Below are positions 7,703 to 16,474 of a DNA stretch of 64,000 nucleotides, piece after piece (positions within the stretch are counted from its first letter, which is position 1; every line of letters starts with the position of its first letter). The notes under the pieces were generated by a model. It saw nothing but the letters and a program-made list of their open reading frames with translations, did not search any database and was not told the DNA's origin. The position numbers and the translations under genes are program-made. The stretch comes from Nucisporomicrobium flavum (GTDB taxonomy: Bacteria > Actinomycetota > Actinomycetes > Mycobacteriales > Micromonosporaceae): assembly GCF_016464385.1 (NCBI RefSeq), contig NZ_JADMLH010000001.1, positions 186,001-250,000 of the forward strand, given 5' to 3'.

Positions 7703-8750
7703 AGCGGATCCGACAATACGGCGTCACCCGGTTGATCACCTCGGTGAGCGCCGCCACATTCCGGCCCTTCTCGCCGGTCCGGTACCGCACGTTCAGCGCG
7801 CCGTTCTGCGAGCGCTTGACCTGTTGCAGGTCGGGGCGCCACAGCAGCTCCTCCGCCTTCGGGTGCCAGCCCAGGTTGACCTCGTGCAGGTCGCGGTTGT
7901 GGGTGAGGAAGATGACCTCCGCCGCCAGCTGGGCCTTCGCCGCCGGGCCGATACCGGCGTCCAGCTCGGACAGCATCGCGGCCCAGTCCTCGAGCCAGCC
8001 GTCGCGCACCACGACCGGGCTGAAGTTGACGTGCACCTCGTACCCGGCCGCGACGAAGTCGTCGATGGCGGCGATCCGTTCGGCGATCGGGCTGGTGCGG
8101 ATGTCGAGCAGCTTCGCGTCGCGGTGCGGCATCAGCGAGAAGCGGATCCTGGTACGCCCCTGGGGGTCCCACTCCAGCAGGTCGCGGTTCACGTGTTTGG
8201 TGGCGAAGCTGGCCTTGGCGTTCGGGAGCCAGCGGAACAGCTCGACGAGGTCACGCACGTTGTCGCTGATCCGGGCGTCGAGCGAGCAGTCGGAATTCTC
8301 GCCGATGTCGTAGACCCAGGCCTTCGGGTCGCACTCGTTCGGCTCCGGCTTCACGCCCTGGCGGCCGGCGTGGCGCTGCACGTACCCGAGGATCTTGTCG
8401 ATGTTGGCGAACACGGTGATCGGGTTCGAGTAGCCCTTGCGCCGGGGCACGTAGCAGTACGCGCAGGCCATCGCGCATCCGTTGGCCGTGGACGGCGCGA
8501 TGAAGTCCGCCGAGCGGCCGTTGGGGCGGGCGGTCAGCGACTTCTTCACGCCGAGCACCAGGGCCTCGCGCTTGATCCGGACCCAGCGGTTGACGTTGGT
8601 CTCGTCGCCGTACAGCTCGGGGATGCGGCTGTGGCTCTCCACCTCGACGCGCTCGGCGTCCGGGAAGCGGGCCAGGATCTCCCGCCCGCGCGGAAGCTCG
8701 GCGGCCGCGGGCTCGACGTAGATGCGCCGGATGTCGAGAAGGTCGCTCAT
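7692..8750 (-). CDS. Spore photoproduct lyase family radical SAM protein
   Basis: 352 residues. The radical SAM cluster motif is CAMACAYC (C92, C96, C99), followed by YVPRRKGYSNPI. The C-terminal half has the SPL-family pattern (SLMPHRDAKLLDIRTSP, FSPVVVRDGW, EVIFLTHN, YCRIRYAF). True SPL of endospore formers repairs 5-thyminyl-5,6-dihydrothymine in UV-damaged spore DNA by hydrogen abstraction. Actinobacteria do not make endospores, so the role here (DNA repair in their own spores, or another reaction) is open. The start ATG overlaps the efflux-pump stop (ATGA), and the stop overlaps the methyltransferase start by 11 bp. Confidence 0.9.
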   Translation of the reverse strand: MSDLLDIRRIYVEPAAAELPRGREILARFPDAERVEVESHSRIPELYGDETNVNRWVRIKREALVLGVKKSLTARPNGRSADFIAPSTANGCAMACAYCYVPRRKGYSNPITVFANIDKILGYVQRHAGRQGVKPEPNECDPKAWVYDIGENSDCSLDARISDNVRDLVELFRWLPNAKASFATKHVNRDLLEWDPQGRTRIRFSLMPHRDAKLLDIRTSPIAERIAAIDDFVAAGYEVHVNFSPVVVRDGWLEDWAAMLSELDAGIGPAAKAQLAAEVIFLTHNRDLHEVNLGWHPKAEELLWRPDLQQVKRSQNGALNVRYRTGEKGRNVAALTEVINRVTPYCRIRYAF

Positions 8751-10174
8751 GCCGGTACAACCTCGCGCAGCTCGGCACCGGCACGCTCGGCGGTGGCGCG
8801 CGCCCGGCGGCCCGTGGTCAGGACGCCGAGGACCAGGATGACGAGCCCGCAGCCCACCATGATCCACCACCCCGACCTCGAGGCCGCGGCCAGCCGCTCG
8901 GCGGCCGCCCCGCCGAGGCCGGAGACGACCACGGCGCCGATGACCGCCACGCCGAGCGCCGAGCCGACCTGCCGGCTGGTCGAGGCGATCGCGGCCGCGA
9001 CCCCTGCCTGGGCGCGGGGGAGGCCGGAGACGGCGGTGTTGGTGATGGGCGCGTTCACCATGCCGAAGCCGAACCCGAACACCGCGTAGCTCGCGAAGAG
9101 CAGCCGGACCGGCGTGTCCGGGGCGAGCAGGGTCAGCGGCAGCATCGCCACGGCGATCGCCGCGCCGGCCAGGACCAGCGGCAGCCGTGGGCCCCGGGCG
9201 CCGACGATGCGCCCGGACAGCGGCGCCACGACCGCGGTCATCAGCGCCATCGGCAGCGTGTAGAGGCCCGCGTGCAGCGCCGACAGGCCGCGGACCTCCT
9301 GCAGGTACAGCGAGTTGAGGAACAGGAAGCCGCCCAGCGTGCCGAACGCGCAGACGGCGATCAGCGTGGCGCCGGAGAACGGGACGCTACGGAACACGCG
9401 CAGGTCCAGCAGCGGATCGCGCCGCCGGTTCTCGTACCGGATCAGCGCGGCCAGGGCGGCCGCTCCCGCGACGAAGCAGCCGACGATGCCCGGCGAGGCC
9501 CACCCCGCCGCCGGGCCCTCGATGATCGCGAAGGTGACGGTGGCCAGGACGAGCAGGACCAGGAGCTGGCCGACCGGGTCGAGGCGGCGCGGGCGGGCCG
9601 CGCGGGACTCGGGTACGAACACCGCGGCCAGCACGAACGCGGCGACCCCGACCGGCACGTTGATCCAGAAGATCGACCGCCAGCCCAGCCCGGCCACCAG
9701 GGCGCCGCCCAGCACCGGCCCGAGCGCCATGCTCAGCCCCACCACGCCGCCCCACACACCGATCGCCCGGGCCCGCTCGCGCGGCTCGGTGAAGGTGTTC
9801 GTGATGATCGACATCGCGACCGGGTTGAGCATCGAGCCGCCGACCGCCTGCACCGTGCGGAACGCGATGAGCCAGCCGAGGTCCGGGGCGATGCTGCACA
9901 GCAGCGACCCGGCGGTGAACAGGGCCAGCCCGGTCTGGAAGGTACGTCGCCGGCCCACCCGGTCGGCGGTGGACCCGGCCAGCACCAGCAGGCTGGCCAG
10001 CACCAGCGTGTACGCGTCGATGACCCACTGCAGCCCGGACACCGAGGCGCCGAGGTCGGCGCGCAGCGAGGGCAGCGCGATGTTCACGATGGTGGCGTCC
10101 AGGCCCACGATGAACAGGCTCAGACAGCAGATCGCGAGGATGAGCAGGCGGCGGCGGGGGGTGGGCTCGGGCAT
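8747..10174 (-). CDS. DHA2-family MFS drug efflux transporter
   Basis: 475 residues with about 14 predicted membrane helices. It shows GLDATIVNIALPSLRADL (motif D1 in helix 1), the antiporter loop GSTADRVGRRRTFQ (motif A) and the helix-5 motif C-like stretch LGPVLGGALVAGLGWRSIFWIN, all typical of EmrB/QacA proton-drug antiporters. It heads a four-gene operon with a radical SAM enzyme, a methyltransferase and a kinase; such pumps often export or detoxify small molecules, but the substrate cannot be told. About 60 bp separate it from the divergent MFS gene at 10237. Confidence 0.92.
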   Translation of the reverse strand: MPEPTPRRRLLILAICCLSLFIVGLDATIVNIALPSLRADLGASVSGLQWVIDAYTLVLASLLVLAGSTADRVGRRRTFQTGLALFTAGSLLCSIAPDLGWLIAFRTVQAVGGSMLNPVAMSIITNTFTEPRERARAIGVWGGVVGLSMALGPVLGGALVAGLGWRSIFWINVPVGVAAFVLAAVFVPESRAARPRRLDPVGQLLVLLVLATVTFAIIEGPAAGWASPGIVGCFVAGAAALAALIRYENRRRDPLLDLRVFRSVPFSGATLIAVCAFGTLGGFLFLNSLYLQEVRGLSALHAGLYTLPMALMTAVVAPLSGRIVGARGPRLPLVLAGAAIAVAMLPLTLLAPDTPVRLLFASYAVFGFGFGMVNAPITNTAVSGLPRAQAGVAAAIASTSRQVGSALGVAVIGAVVVSGLGGAAAERLAAASRSGWWIMVGCGLVILVLGVLTTGRRARATAERAGAELREVVPA

Positions 10175-10236
10175 CGGTTCATTTGTACCGCCGAGAGACG
10201 TGCATGATGCAGTTATCGGCGGGGTAGCTGCGTCAC

Positions 10237-11694
10237 ATGACCACGAACGATGCCGGTACGGTGCGCACCAACGTGCCCGCCCGCCTCGACCGGCTGCCCT
10301 GGGCCCGCTGGCACTGGATGATCGTCATCGGCCTCGGCACCGTCTGGATCCTGGACGGGCTCGAGGTCACCATCGTCGGCAACCTGTCCGGCCGGCTGGC
10401 GGAGCCCGGCAGCGGCCTCGACATCACGCAGAGCCAGGTCACCGGTTTCGGCGCGGCGACGTACGTGCTCGGCGCCTGCTTCGGCGCGCTGTTCTTCGGC
10501 TGGCTCACCGACCGGTTCGGCCGCCGGAAGCTGTTCATGCTGACGCTCGGCGTCTACCTGTTCGGTACGGCGATGACCGCGCTGAGCTTCGACCCCTGGT
10601 GGTTCTTCGTCTTCCGCTTCATCACCGGCGCCGGCATCGGCGGCGAGTACGCGGCGATCAACTCCGCGATCGACGAGCTGATCCCTGCCCGGCACCGCGG
10701 CCGCATCGACATCGTCATCAACGGCACGTTCTGGGCCGGCGCGGCGGTGGGCGCGCTGGTGACGGTGCCGATCCTGACCCAGCTGCCGGTGTCCTGGGGC
10801 TGGCGGGCGGCGTTCGGGCTCGGGGTGGTGCTCGGCCTGGTGATCCTGCTGGTGCGCCGGCACGTCCCGGAGAGCCCGCGCTGGCTCTTCATCCACGGCC
10901 GCGGCGACGAGGCCGAGACGCTGGTGCGCGACGTCGAGCAGACCGTCGAACGCGAGGACGGCGTCACCCTCGAGCCGGCCGGGCAGTACATCACCATCCG
11001 CCAGCGGCGGTCGATCGGCTTCGGGGAGATCGCGAGGACGCTCGTGCGGCGGTACCCGAAGCGGGCCGCGCTGGGCCTCGCCCTCTTCGTCGGCCAGGCG
11101 TTCCTCTACAACGCCGTCACCTTCGGGTACGCGCAGATCCTGCAGACCTTCTTCGACGTGCCGTCGGGCAGCACGGGCTACTACTTCGCGGTGATCGCCG
11201 TGGGCAACCTGCTCGGCCCGCTGGTGCTGGCCCCGCTCTTCGACTCGGTCGGCCGCAAGATCATGATCACCGGCACGTACGTGATCTCCGGCGTGCTGCT
11301 GCTCGTGACCGCCTGGCTGTTCTCCACGGGCGGGCTCAGCGCCGTCACGATGACCGCCTGCTGGTGCGTGGTGCTGTTCTTCGCCTCGGCGGGAGCCAGC
11401 TCGGCGTACCTGACGGTCAGCGAGATCTTCCCGATGGAGACCCGCGCGCTGGCGATCGCGTTCTTCTACGCCGTGGGCACCGCGGTCGGCGGCGTCAGCG
11501 GCCCGCTGCTCTTCGCCGAGCTGGTCGGCACCGGCAAGGTCGGCGACACCGTGCTCGCGTTCGTCATCGGCGCCGTGCTGATGATCGCCGCCGGGCTGGT
11601 CGAGGCGGTCCTGGGCGTGAAGGCGGAGCGGCAGAGCCTGGAGCAGCTCGCCACGCCATTGACGGCCGACGATGCGGCGGAAGCCCGGTCGTGA
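10237..11694 (+). CDS. MFS transporter, sugar-porter / organic-acid type
   Basis: 485 residues with 12 predicted helices and a long central loop (about 210-270) after the sixth. Signature segments are GWLTDRFGRRKLF (loop 2-3), RFITGAGIGGEYAAINSAIDELIP in helix 4-5, VPESPRWLFIHGR at the end of the N-half, and FDSVGRKIM (loop 8-9). This is the SP/AAHS/MHS group, importers of sugars or aromatic acids by proton symport; PESPRWL is the sugar-porter mark. Monocistronic as far as seen. Substrate unknown. Confidence 0.88.
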   Translation: MTTNDAGTVRTNVPARLDRLPWARWHWMIVIGLGTVWILDGLEVTIVGNLSGRLAEPGSGLDITQSQVTGFGAATYVLGACFGALFFGWLTDRFGRRKLFMLTLGVYLFGTAMTALSFDPWWFFVFRFITGAGIGGEYAAINSAIDELIPARHRGRIDIVINGTFWAGAAVGALVTVPILTQLPVSWGWRAAFGLGVVLGLVILLVRRHVPESPRWLFIHGRGDEAETLVRDVEQTVEREDGVTLEPAGQYITIRQRRSIGFGEIARTLVRRYPKRAALGLALFVGQAFLYNAVTFGYAQILQTFFDVPSGSTGYYFAVIAVGNLLGPLVLAPLFDSVGRKIMITGTYVISGVLLLVTAWLFSTGGLSAVTMTACWCVVLFFASAGASSAYLTVSEIFPMETRALAIAFFYAVGTAVGGVSGPLLFAELVGTGKVGDTVLAFVIGAVLMIAAGLVEAVLGVKAERQSLEQLATPLTADDAAEARS

Positions 11695-11764
11695 TCGGTT
11701 TGTTTATCGCGTAAACGGCCGGGGACTGAAGGGGTGTACCCCAGCCCCCGGAAGGACGGATCCC

Positions 11765-12574
11765 ATGATCACGCGCAACGACATCCCCCGGCTCTACGGC
11801 ATGGACGTGTACGAGACCGACGGCGGCAAGATCGGCTCGACGGCCGAGATCTACCTCGACGAGCAGAGCGGCGAGCCCGAGTGGCTTGCCGTCAAGACCG
11901 GCCTGTTCGGCATGAAGCAGTCGTTCGTTCCGCTGCAGCGCGCCGAGGTCGGCGACGACCGCATCACCGTGCCGTTCGCCAAGGACCAGGTCAAGGACGC
12001 GCCGCGGATCGACCCGGACGGGCGGCTCACCCCGCAGGAGGAGGACGAGCTGTACCGCCACTACGGTTTCTCGTCCACCGACGGCACCCTCGATTCCCCC
12101 GGGGGCACCGTCGACGAGGACCGTCCGGGATTCGCCGGCGGCACCGCCCGCTACGACCGGGACGAGGACGCGACCACGACGCGCAGCGGGGACACCTCCA
12201 CGGATGCCATGACGCGCTCGGAGGAGCGGCTGGTCACCGACACCCAGCGCGAGCAGGTCGGCAGGGCCCGGCTGCGCAAGTACGTCGTCACCGAGCAGGA
12301 GCAGGTGACCGTGCCGGTGAGCCGCGAGGAGGTCCGCCTCGAGCGCGAGCCCGTCACCGAAGCGAACCGCGGCGAGGCGTTCTCCGGCCCCGACATCACG
12401 GAGAGCGAGCACGAGGTCACGTTGCACGCCGAGCGGCCCGTGGTCCAGACCGAGGCCGTGCCCGTGGAGCGCGTACGCCTCGGCAAGGAGACCGTCCGCG
12501 ACGAGGAGACCGTCAGCGGCGAGGTCCGCAAGGAGCAGATCGACGTCGACGACCCGCGGTCCGAGCGCCGCTGA
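11765..12574 (+). CDS. PRC-barrel and DUF2382 (YsnF/AvaK-like) protein
   Basis: 269 residues, soluble, highly charged. The PRC-barrel is at about 1-90 (DIPRLYGMDVYETDGGKIG) and the conserved DUF2382 domain at about 155-265, with the repeated pattern EERLVTDTQRE, RLRKYVVTEQE, VPVSREEVRLEREPV and ERVRLGKETV. A low-complexity linker joins them. Members are often stress-induced general proteins with no proven biochemical role. GGAAGGAC upstream is the ribosome-binding site. The 3' side runs into the G/C homopolymer stretch. Confidence 0.88.
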   Translation: MITRNDIPRLYGMDVYETDGGKIGSTAEIYLDEQSGEPEWLAVKTGLFGMKQSFVPLQRAEVGDDRITVPFAKDQVKDAPRIDPDGRLTPQEEDELYRHYGFSSTDGTLDSPGGTVDEDRPGFAGGTARYDRDEDATTTRSGDTSTDAMTRSEERLVTDTQREQVGRARLRKYVVTEQEQVTVPVSREEVRLEREPVTEANRGEAFSGPDITESEHEVTLHAERPVVQTEAVPVERVRLGKETVRDEETVSGEVRKEQIDVDDPRSERR

Positions 12575-12587
12575 GGGTCCCACATCC

Positions 12588-12681
12588 GGCCGGGGGGGGG
12601 GGGGGGGGCGCCGCCCCCGCCGGCGGGGGCCCGGGGGGGGCCCCCACGCCGGCCGGGCGCCCGGGCCCCCCCCCCCCGGCC
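12588..12681. other. Long G/C homopolymer stretch, probable hairpin with sequencing error
   Basis: A run of 17 G (12592-12608) is followed by mixed G/C and a run of 12 C (12666-12677). The outer edges match as an inverted repeat: GGCC then G-run on the left (12588), C-run then GGCC on the right (ending 12681). A strong terminator or hairpin between the PRC-barrel gene and glgX is plausible; the exact bases are doubtful. Confidence 0.6.
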
Positions 12682-12774
12682 CCGCCGCTGCGTTTCTGCT
12701 CACCCGGCACGGAGGGTTGAGCGGCGGGCGCGCGGGGAAGTCGAGCGGCAAGCCGACCCCCGAGGAGCGACCGC

Positions 12775-14883
12775 ATGAAGATCTGGCCGGGCAACCCGTA
12801 TCCGCTCGGCGCCACCTACGACGGCGGCGGCACCAACTTCGCCCTGTTCTCCGAGGTCGCCGAGCGGGTCGAGCTGTGCCTGTTCGACGACGACGGCAAG
12901 GAGACGCGGATCGACCTGCCCGAGCGCGAGGCGCTGGTGTGGCACGGCTACCTGCCTCGCGTCGTGCCCGGCCAGCGGTACGGCTACCGCGTGCACGGCC
13001 CGTACGACCCGTCGCGGGGGCTGCGCTGCAATCCCGCGAAGCTGCTGCTCGATCCGTACGCGAAGGCGATCGACGGGCACAACGAGTGGGACAACGCGCT
13101 GTTCTCGTACCACTTCGGCGATCCGGGGCGGCTCAACGAGACCGACTCCGCCCCGTACGCGATGCGTTCGGTCGTGGTGAACCCGTACTTCGACTGGGCC
13201 AACGACCGGCCGCTGCGGATCCCGTGGCACCAGACGGTGATCTACGAGGCGCACGTCAAGGGCATGACTGCGAACAACCCGAAGATCCCCGAGGACGTCC
13301 GCGGCACCTACTCCGGCCTGGCCCACCCCGCGATGATCAAGCACTTCAAGGAGCTCGGCGTCACCGCGGTCGAGCTCATGCCGGTGCACCAGTTCGTGCA
13401 CGACAGCGGCCTCATCGAGCGCGGCCTGCGCAACTACTGGGGCTACAACACGATCGGGTTCTTCGCGCCGCACAACGACTACGCGTCCTTCGGCGGCCGG
13501 GGCAACCAGGTCCAGGAGTTCAAGTCGATGGTCAAGGCGCTGCACGCGGCCGGCATCGAGGTGATCCTGGACGTCGTCTACAACCACACCGCCGAGGGCA
13601 ACCACCTCGGGCCCACGCTGTCGTTCCGGGGCATCGACAACCCGGCGTACTACCGGCTCGTCGACGAGGACAAGCAGTACTACTACGACACCACCGGCAC
13701 CGGGAACAGCCTCAACGTGCGCCACCACGAGTCGCTGCGGCTGATCATGGACTCGCTGCGCTACTGGGTCACCGAGATGCACGTCGACGGGTTCCGCTTC
13801 GACCTCGCCGCCGCGCTGGCCCGCGAGTTCCACGAGGTCAACCGGCTCGCCGCGTTCTTCGACCTGGTCAACCAGGACCCGGTGGTGAGCCAGGTCAAGC
13901 TCATCGCCGAGCCGTGGGACGTCGGCGACGGCGGCTACCAGGTCGGCGGCTTCCCGCCCCTGTGGACCGAGTGGAACGGCAAGTACCGCGACAGCGTCCG
14001 CGACTTCTGGCGCGGTGAGCCGTCCAGCCTCGGCGAGTTCGCCTCCCGCTTCACCGGCTCCTCCGACCTGTACGAGATCGACGGGCGCCGGCCGATCGCG
14101 TCCATCAACTTCGTCATCGCCCACGACGGGTTCACGCTGACCGACCTGGTGTCGTACAACGAGAAGCACAACGACGCCAACGGCGAGGAGAACCGCGACG
14201 GCGAGAGCCACAACCGTTCGTGGAACTGCGGCGTCGAGGGACCCACCGACGACCCCGAGGTCACGGCGCTGCGCGAGCGGCAGAAACGCAACTTCCTCGC
14301 CACGCTGCTGCTGTCGCAGGGCGTACCGATGATCGCCCACGGCGACGAGCTGGGCCGCACCCAGCACGGCAACAACAACGTGTACGCCCAGGACAGCGAG
14401 CTGAGCTGGATCGACTGGGAGGACGCCCGGCACCACGACGTGCTGACGCTGTTCACCCAGAAGCTCACGCAGCTGCGCGCCGAGCACCCGATCTTCCGGC
14501 GGCGCCGCTTCTTCACCGGTCAGCCGGCCGGCGACTCGAAGGTGCCGGACATCGCGTGGCTGCGCCGCGACGGCGAGCCGATGACCCCGCAGGACTGGAC
14601 GCAGCAGTCCGGCATGACGATGACCGTGTACCTCAACGGCCACGGCATCCCGGAGCAGGACGCCCTCGGCGAGACCATCACGGACTCGTCGTTCCTCGTG
14701 CTGTTCAACCCGCTGCCGGACCCGGTGGAGTTCACGGTGCCGCCGATCGAGTACGGCCGCACCTGGGAACCGGTCATCGACACGGCCGACCCGCTGCTGG
14801 CGCACCGCAAGAAGACCGTCAAGGCGTCCGGGCAGCTGGAGGTCGGCGGGCACACCATGGTCGTGCTGCGCTGCCGCTACTGA
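12775..14883 (+). CDS. glgX: Glycogen debranching enzyme GlgX
   Basis: 702 residues, typical for GlgX/TreX isoamylase-type enzymes that hydrolyse alpha-1,6 branches left by glycogen phosphorylase. An N-terminal CBM48-like domain (about 1-150, beginning WPGNPYPLGATYDGGGTNF) precedes a GH13 barrel. Catalytic residues are D343 (DGFRFDLAA), E379 (LIAEPWD) and D451 (IAHDGFTL); the SYNEKHNDANGEENRDG loop is a GlgX hallmark. GAGGAG sits 8 nt before the ATG. No other glycogen gene is adjacent. Cytoplasmic. Confidence 0.96.
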   Translation: MKIWPGNPYPLGATYDGGGTNFALFSEVAERVELCLFDDDGKETRIDLPEREALVWHGYLPRVVPGQRYGYRVHGPYDPSRGLRCNPAKLLLDPYAKAIDGHNEWDNALFSYHFGDPGRLNETDSAPYAMRSVVVNPYFDWANDRPLRIPWHQTVIYEAHVKGMTANNPKIPEDVRGTYSGLAHPAMIKHFKELGVTAVELMPVHQFVHDSGLIERGLRNYWGYNTIGFFAPHNDYASFGGRGNQVQEFKSMVKALHAAGIEVILDVVYNHTAEGNHLGPTLSFRGIDNPAYYRLVDEDKQYYYDTTGTGNSLNVRHHESLRLIMDSLRYWVTEMHVDGFRFDLAAALAREFHEVNRLAAFFDLVNQDPVVSQVKLIAEPWDVGDGGYQVGGFPPLWTEWNGKYRDSVRDFWRGEPSSLGEFASRFTGSSDLYEIDGRRPIASINFVIAHDGFTLTDLVSYNEKHNDANGEENRDGESHNRSWNCGVEGPTDDPEVTALRERQKRNFLATLLLSQGVPMIAHGDELGRTQHGNNNVYAQDSELSWIDWEDARHHDVLTLFTQKLTQLRAEHPIFRRRRFFTGQPAGDSKVPDIAWLRRDGEPMTPQDWTQQSGMTMTVYLNGHGIPEQDALGETITDSSFLVLFNPLPDPVEFTVPPIEYGRTWEPVIDTADPLLAHRKKTVKASGQLEVGGHTMVVLRCRY

Positions 14884-14917
14884 AATCGGTTGCGTCCGGG
14901 CGCGACCGGCCGTCAGG

Positions 14918-15940
14918 GTGACGGTCGTGTCCGGACTCGATCTCGCCCAGCGCTTCTACGAGCGGGCGGTCCGGCCGCTGCTCGACGGCACCCCGCACGC
15001 CGCGGCCCTGCTCGGACCGGGGTCGGAGGTGCTCGGATTCGACGACGACGTGTCACCCGACCACGACTTCGGCCCGCGCGTGCAGCTGTTCCTGCCGCCG
15101 GGCACGGCCCCGCCCGACCTGAGCGGATTGCCCGGCCAGGTCGAGGTGACCACGGCCGCCGCGTACTTCAGAGCCCGGCTCGGCGCGGACCCCGCCGCAG
15201 GCATGACCCTGACGGACTGGTTGGTGAGCCCGACGCAGGTCCTGGCCACGCTCACCGCCGGGGCGGTCTTCCACGACCCGGACGGCGAGCTGGCCCGCCG
15301 CCGCGCCGCGCTGTCCTGGTATCCACGCGACATCTGGCGGTACGCGCTGGCCGCGGGCTGGCTCCGGGTGGCGCAGGAGGAGGCGTTCCCGTCGCGCGCC
15401 GGGGCGGCCGGGGACGACCTGGGCTCGCGTGTCGTCACGGCCCGCCTCGTGCGCGAGCTGATGCGCCTCGCGTTCCTGATCGAGCGGCGCTGGGCCCCGT
15501 ACGCGAAATGGCTCGGCACCGCCTTCACCCGCCTGGACCTCGCCGCGCAGGCCGGACCCCCGCTTGCCGAGGCCCTGGCCGCGACCGGCTGGCGCGACCG
15601 TGAGGACGCCCTGGTCCGGGCCGCTAGCGTGCTCGCCGCCGCGACCAACGACCTCGGCCTCGCCCCGGGCGTGGACCCGGCACCCCGCCCGTACTTCACC
15701 CGCGACATCCGGGTGCTCGGCGGCGACCGGTTCGTCACCGCGCTGACCTCGGCGGTCGAGGACGCCGAGGTGCGGGCGCTGCTCGGCCGGCTGGGCGGGC
15801 GCCGCGGCGGACCGATCGGCACCCTGCCCGGCACCATCGACCAGGCCGTGGACTCGACCGAGGTCCTGACCGACCCCGAGCGCTGCCGGCGGGCCGCGGC
15901 GGTGCTCGGCCTGCCCGCCGATCCGGGCGTGGCACGATGA
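14918..15940 (+). CDS. DUF4037 nucleotidyltransferase-like protein
   Basis: 340 residues. The N-terminal part carries GSEVLGFDDDVSPDHDFGPRV (about 31-51), where the D-x-D and DHDFG acids mark DUF4037, a nucleotidyltransferase-fold domain. The remainder is helical (RDIWRYALAAGWLRVAQEEAF). Proteins of this group are predicted but not proven nucleotidyltransferases. The GTG start lies 34 bp after glgX; the stop overlaps the next gene's ATG, so the two are coupled. Confidence 0.85.
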   Translation: MTVVSGLDLAQRFYERAVRPLLDGTPHAAALLGPGSEVLGFDDDVSPDHDFGPRVQLFLPPGTAPPDLSGLPGQVEVTTAAAYFRARLGADPAAGMTLTDWLVSPTQVLATLTAGAVFHDPDGELARRRAALSWYPRDIWRYALAAGWLRVAQEEAFPSRAGAAGDDLGSRVVTARLVRELMRLAFLIERRWAPYAKWLGTAFTRLDLAAQAGPPLAEALAATGWRDREDALVRAASVLAAATNDLGLAPGVDPAPRPYFTRDIRVLGGDRFVTALTSAVEDAEVRALLGRLGGRRGGPIGTLPGTIDQAVDSTEVLTDPERCRRAAAVLGLPADPGVAR

Positions 15941-16362
15941 TCGGCATGTCGGAGCTGGAGCGGTTCGTGCAGGCGCAGGACACGACCTACGACCGGGCGC
16001 TCGCCGAGCTGCGTGCCGGCTCGAAACGCAGCCACTGGATGTGGTTCGTGTTCCCGCAGATCGCCGGGCTGGGCTCCAGCCCCACGGCCCAGCGGTACGC
16101 GATCCGTGACCTCGCCGAGGCCCGCGCCTACCTGGCCCACCCCGTGCTGGGCCGGCGGCTGACCGAGTGCGCCGAGGCGCTGCTGGCCGTCGAGGGGCGC
16201 ACCGCCGAGCAGATCCTCGGCTACCCCGACGACCTGAAGCTGCGTTCCTCGATGACGCTGTTCGCCGAGGCCGCGGGGGAGGAGCGGGGCGGCCCCTTCC
16301 GGCAGGTGCTCGACCGCTTCTACGACGGCGAGCCCGACCCCGCCACGCTGGAGCGGATCTAG
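15937..16362 (+). CDS. DUF1810 family protein
   Basis: 141 residues with the whole-family pattern: LERFVQAQDTTYDRALAELR at the start, SHWMWFVFPQIAGLG, YAIRDLAEARAYLAHPVLG and DDLKLRSSMTLFAEA. Small soluble protein with no established biochemical activity. ATG overlaps the DUF4037 stop by 4 bp (ATGA), so they are co-translated. Confidence 0.9.
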   Translation: MIGMSELERFVQAQDTTYDRALAELRAGSKRSHWMWFVFPQIAGLGSSPTAQRYAIRDLAEARAYLAHPVLGRRLTECAEALLAVEGRTAEQILGYPDDLKLRSSMTLFAEAAGEERGGPFRQVLDRFYDGEPDPATLERI

Positions 16363-16474
16363 CCGGCCACCCGGTACGGCTGCGGCGTGGTTTCCATGAC
16401 CGGGAGCTTTCCGCGCGCGGGGCCGGGACTACTGAGCTCCGGTACTCAGGATCGGGTTGCGGGAGGATGACGGG

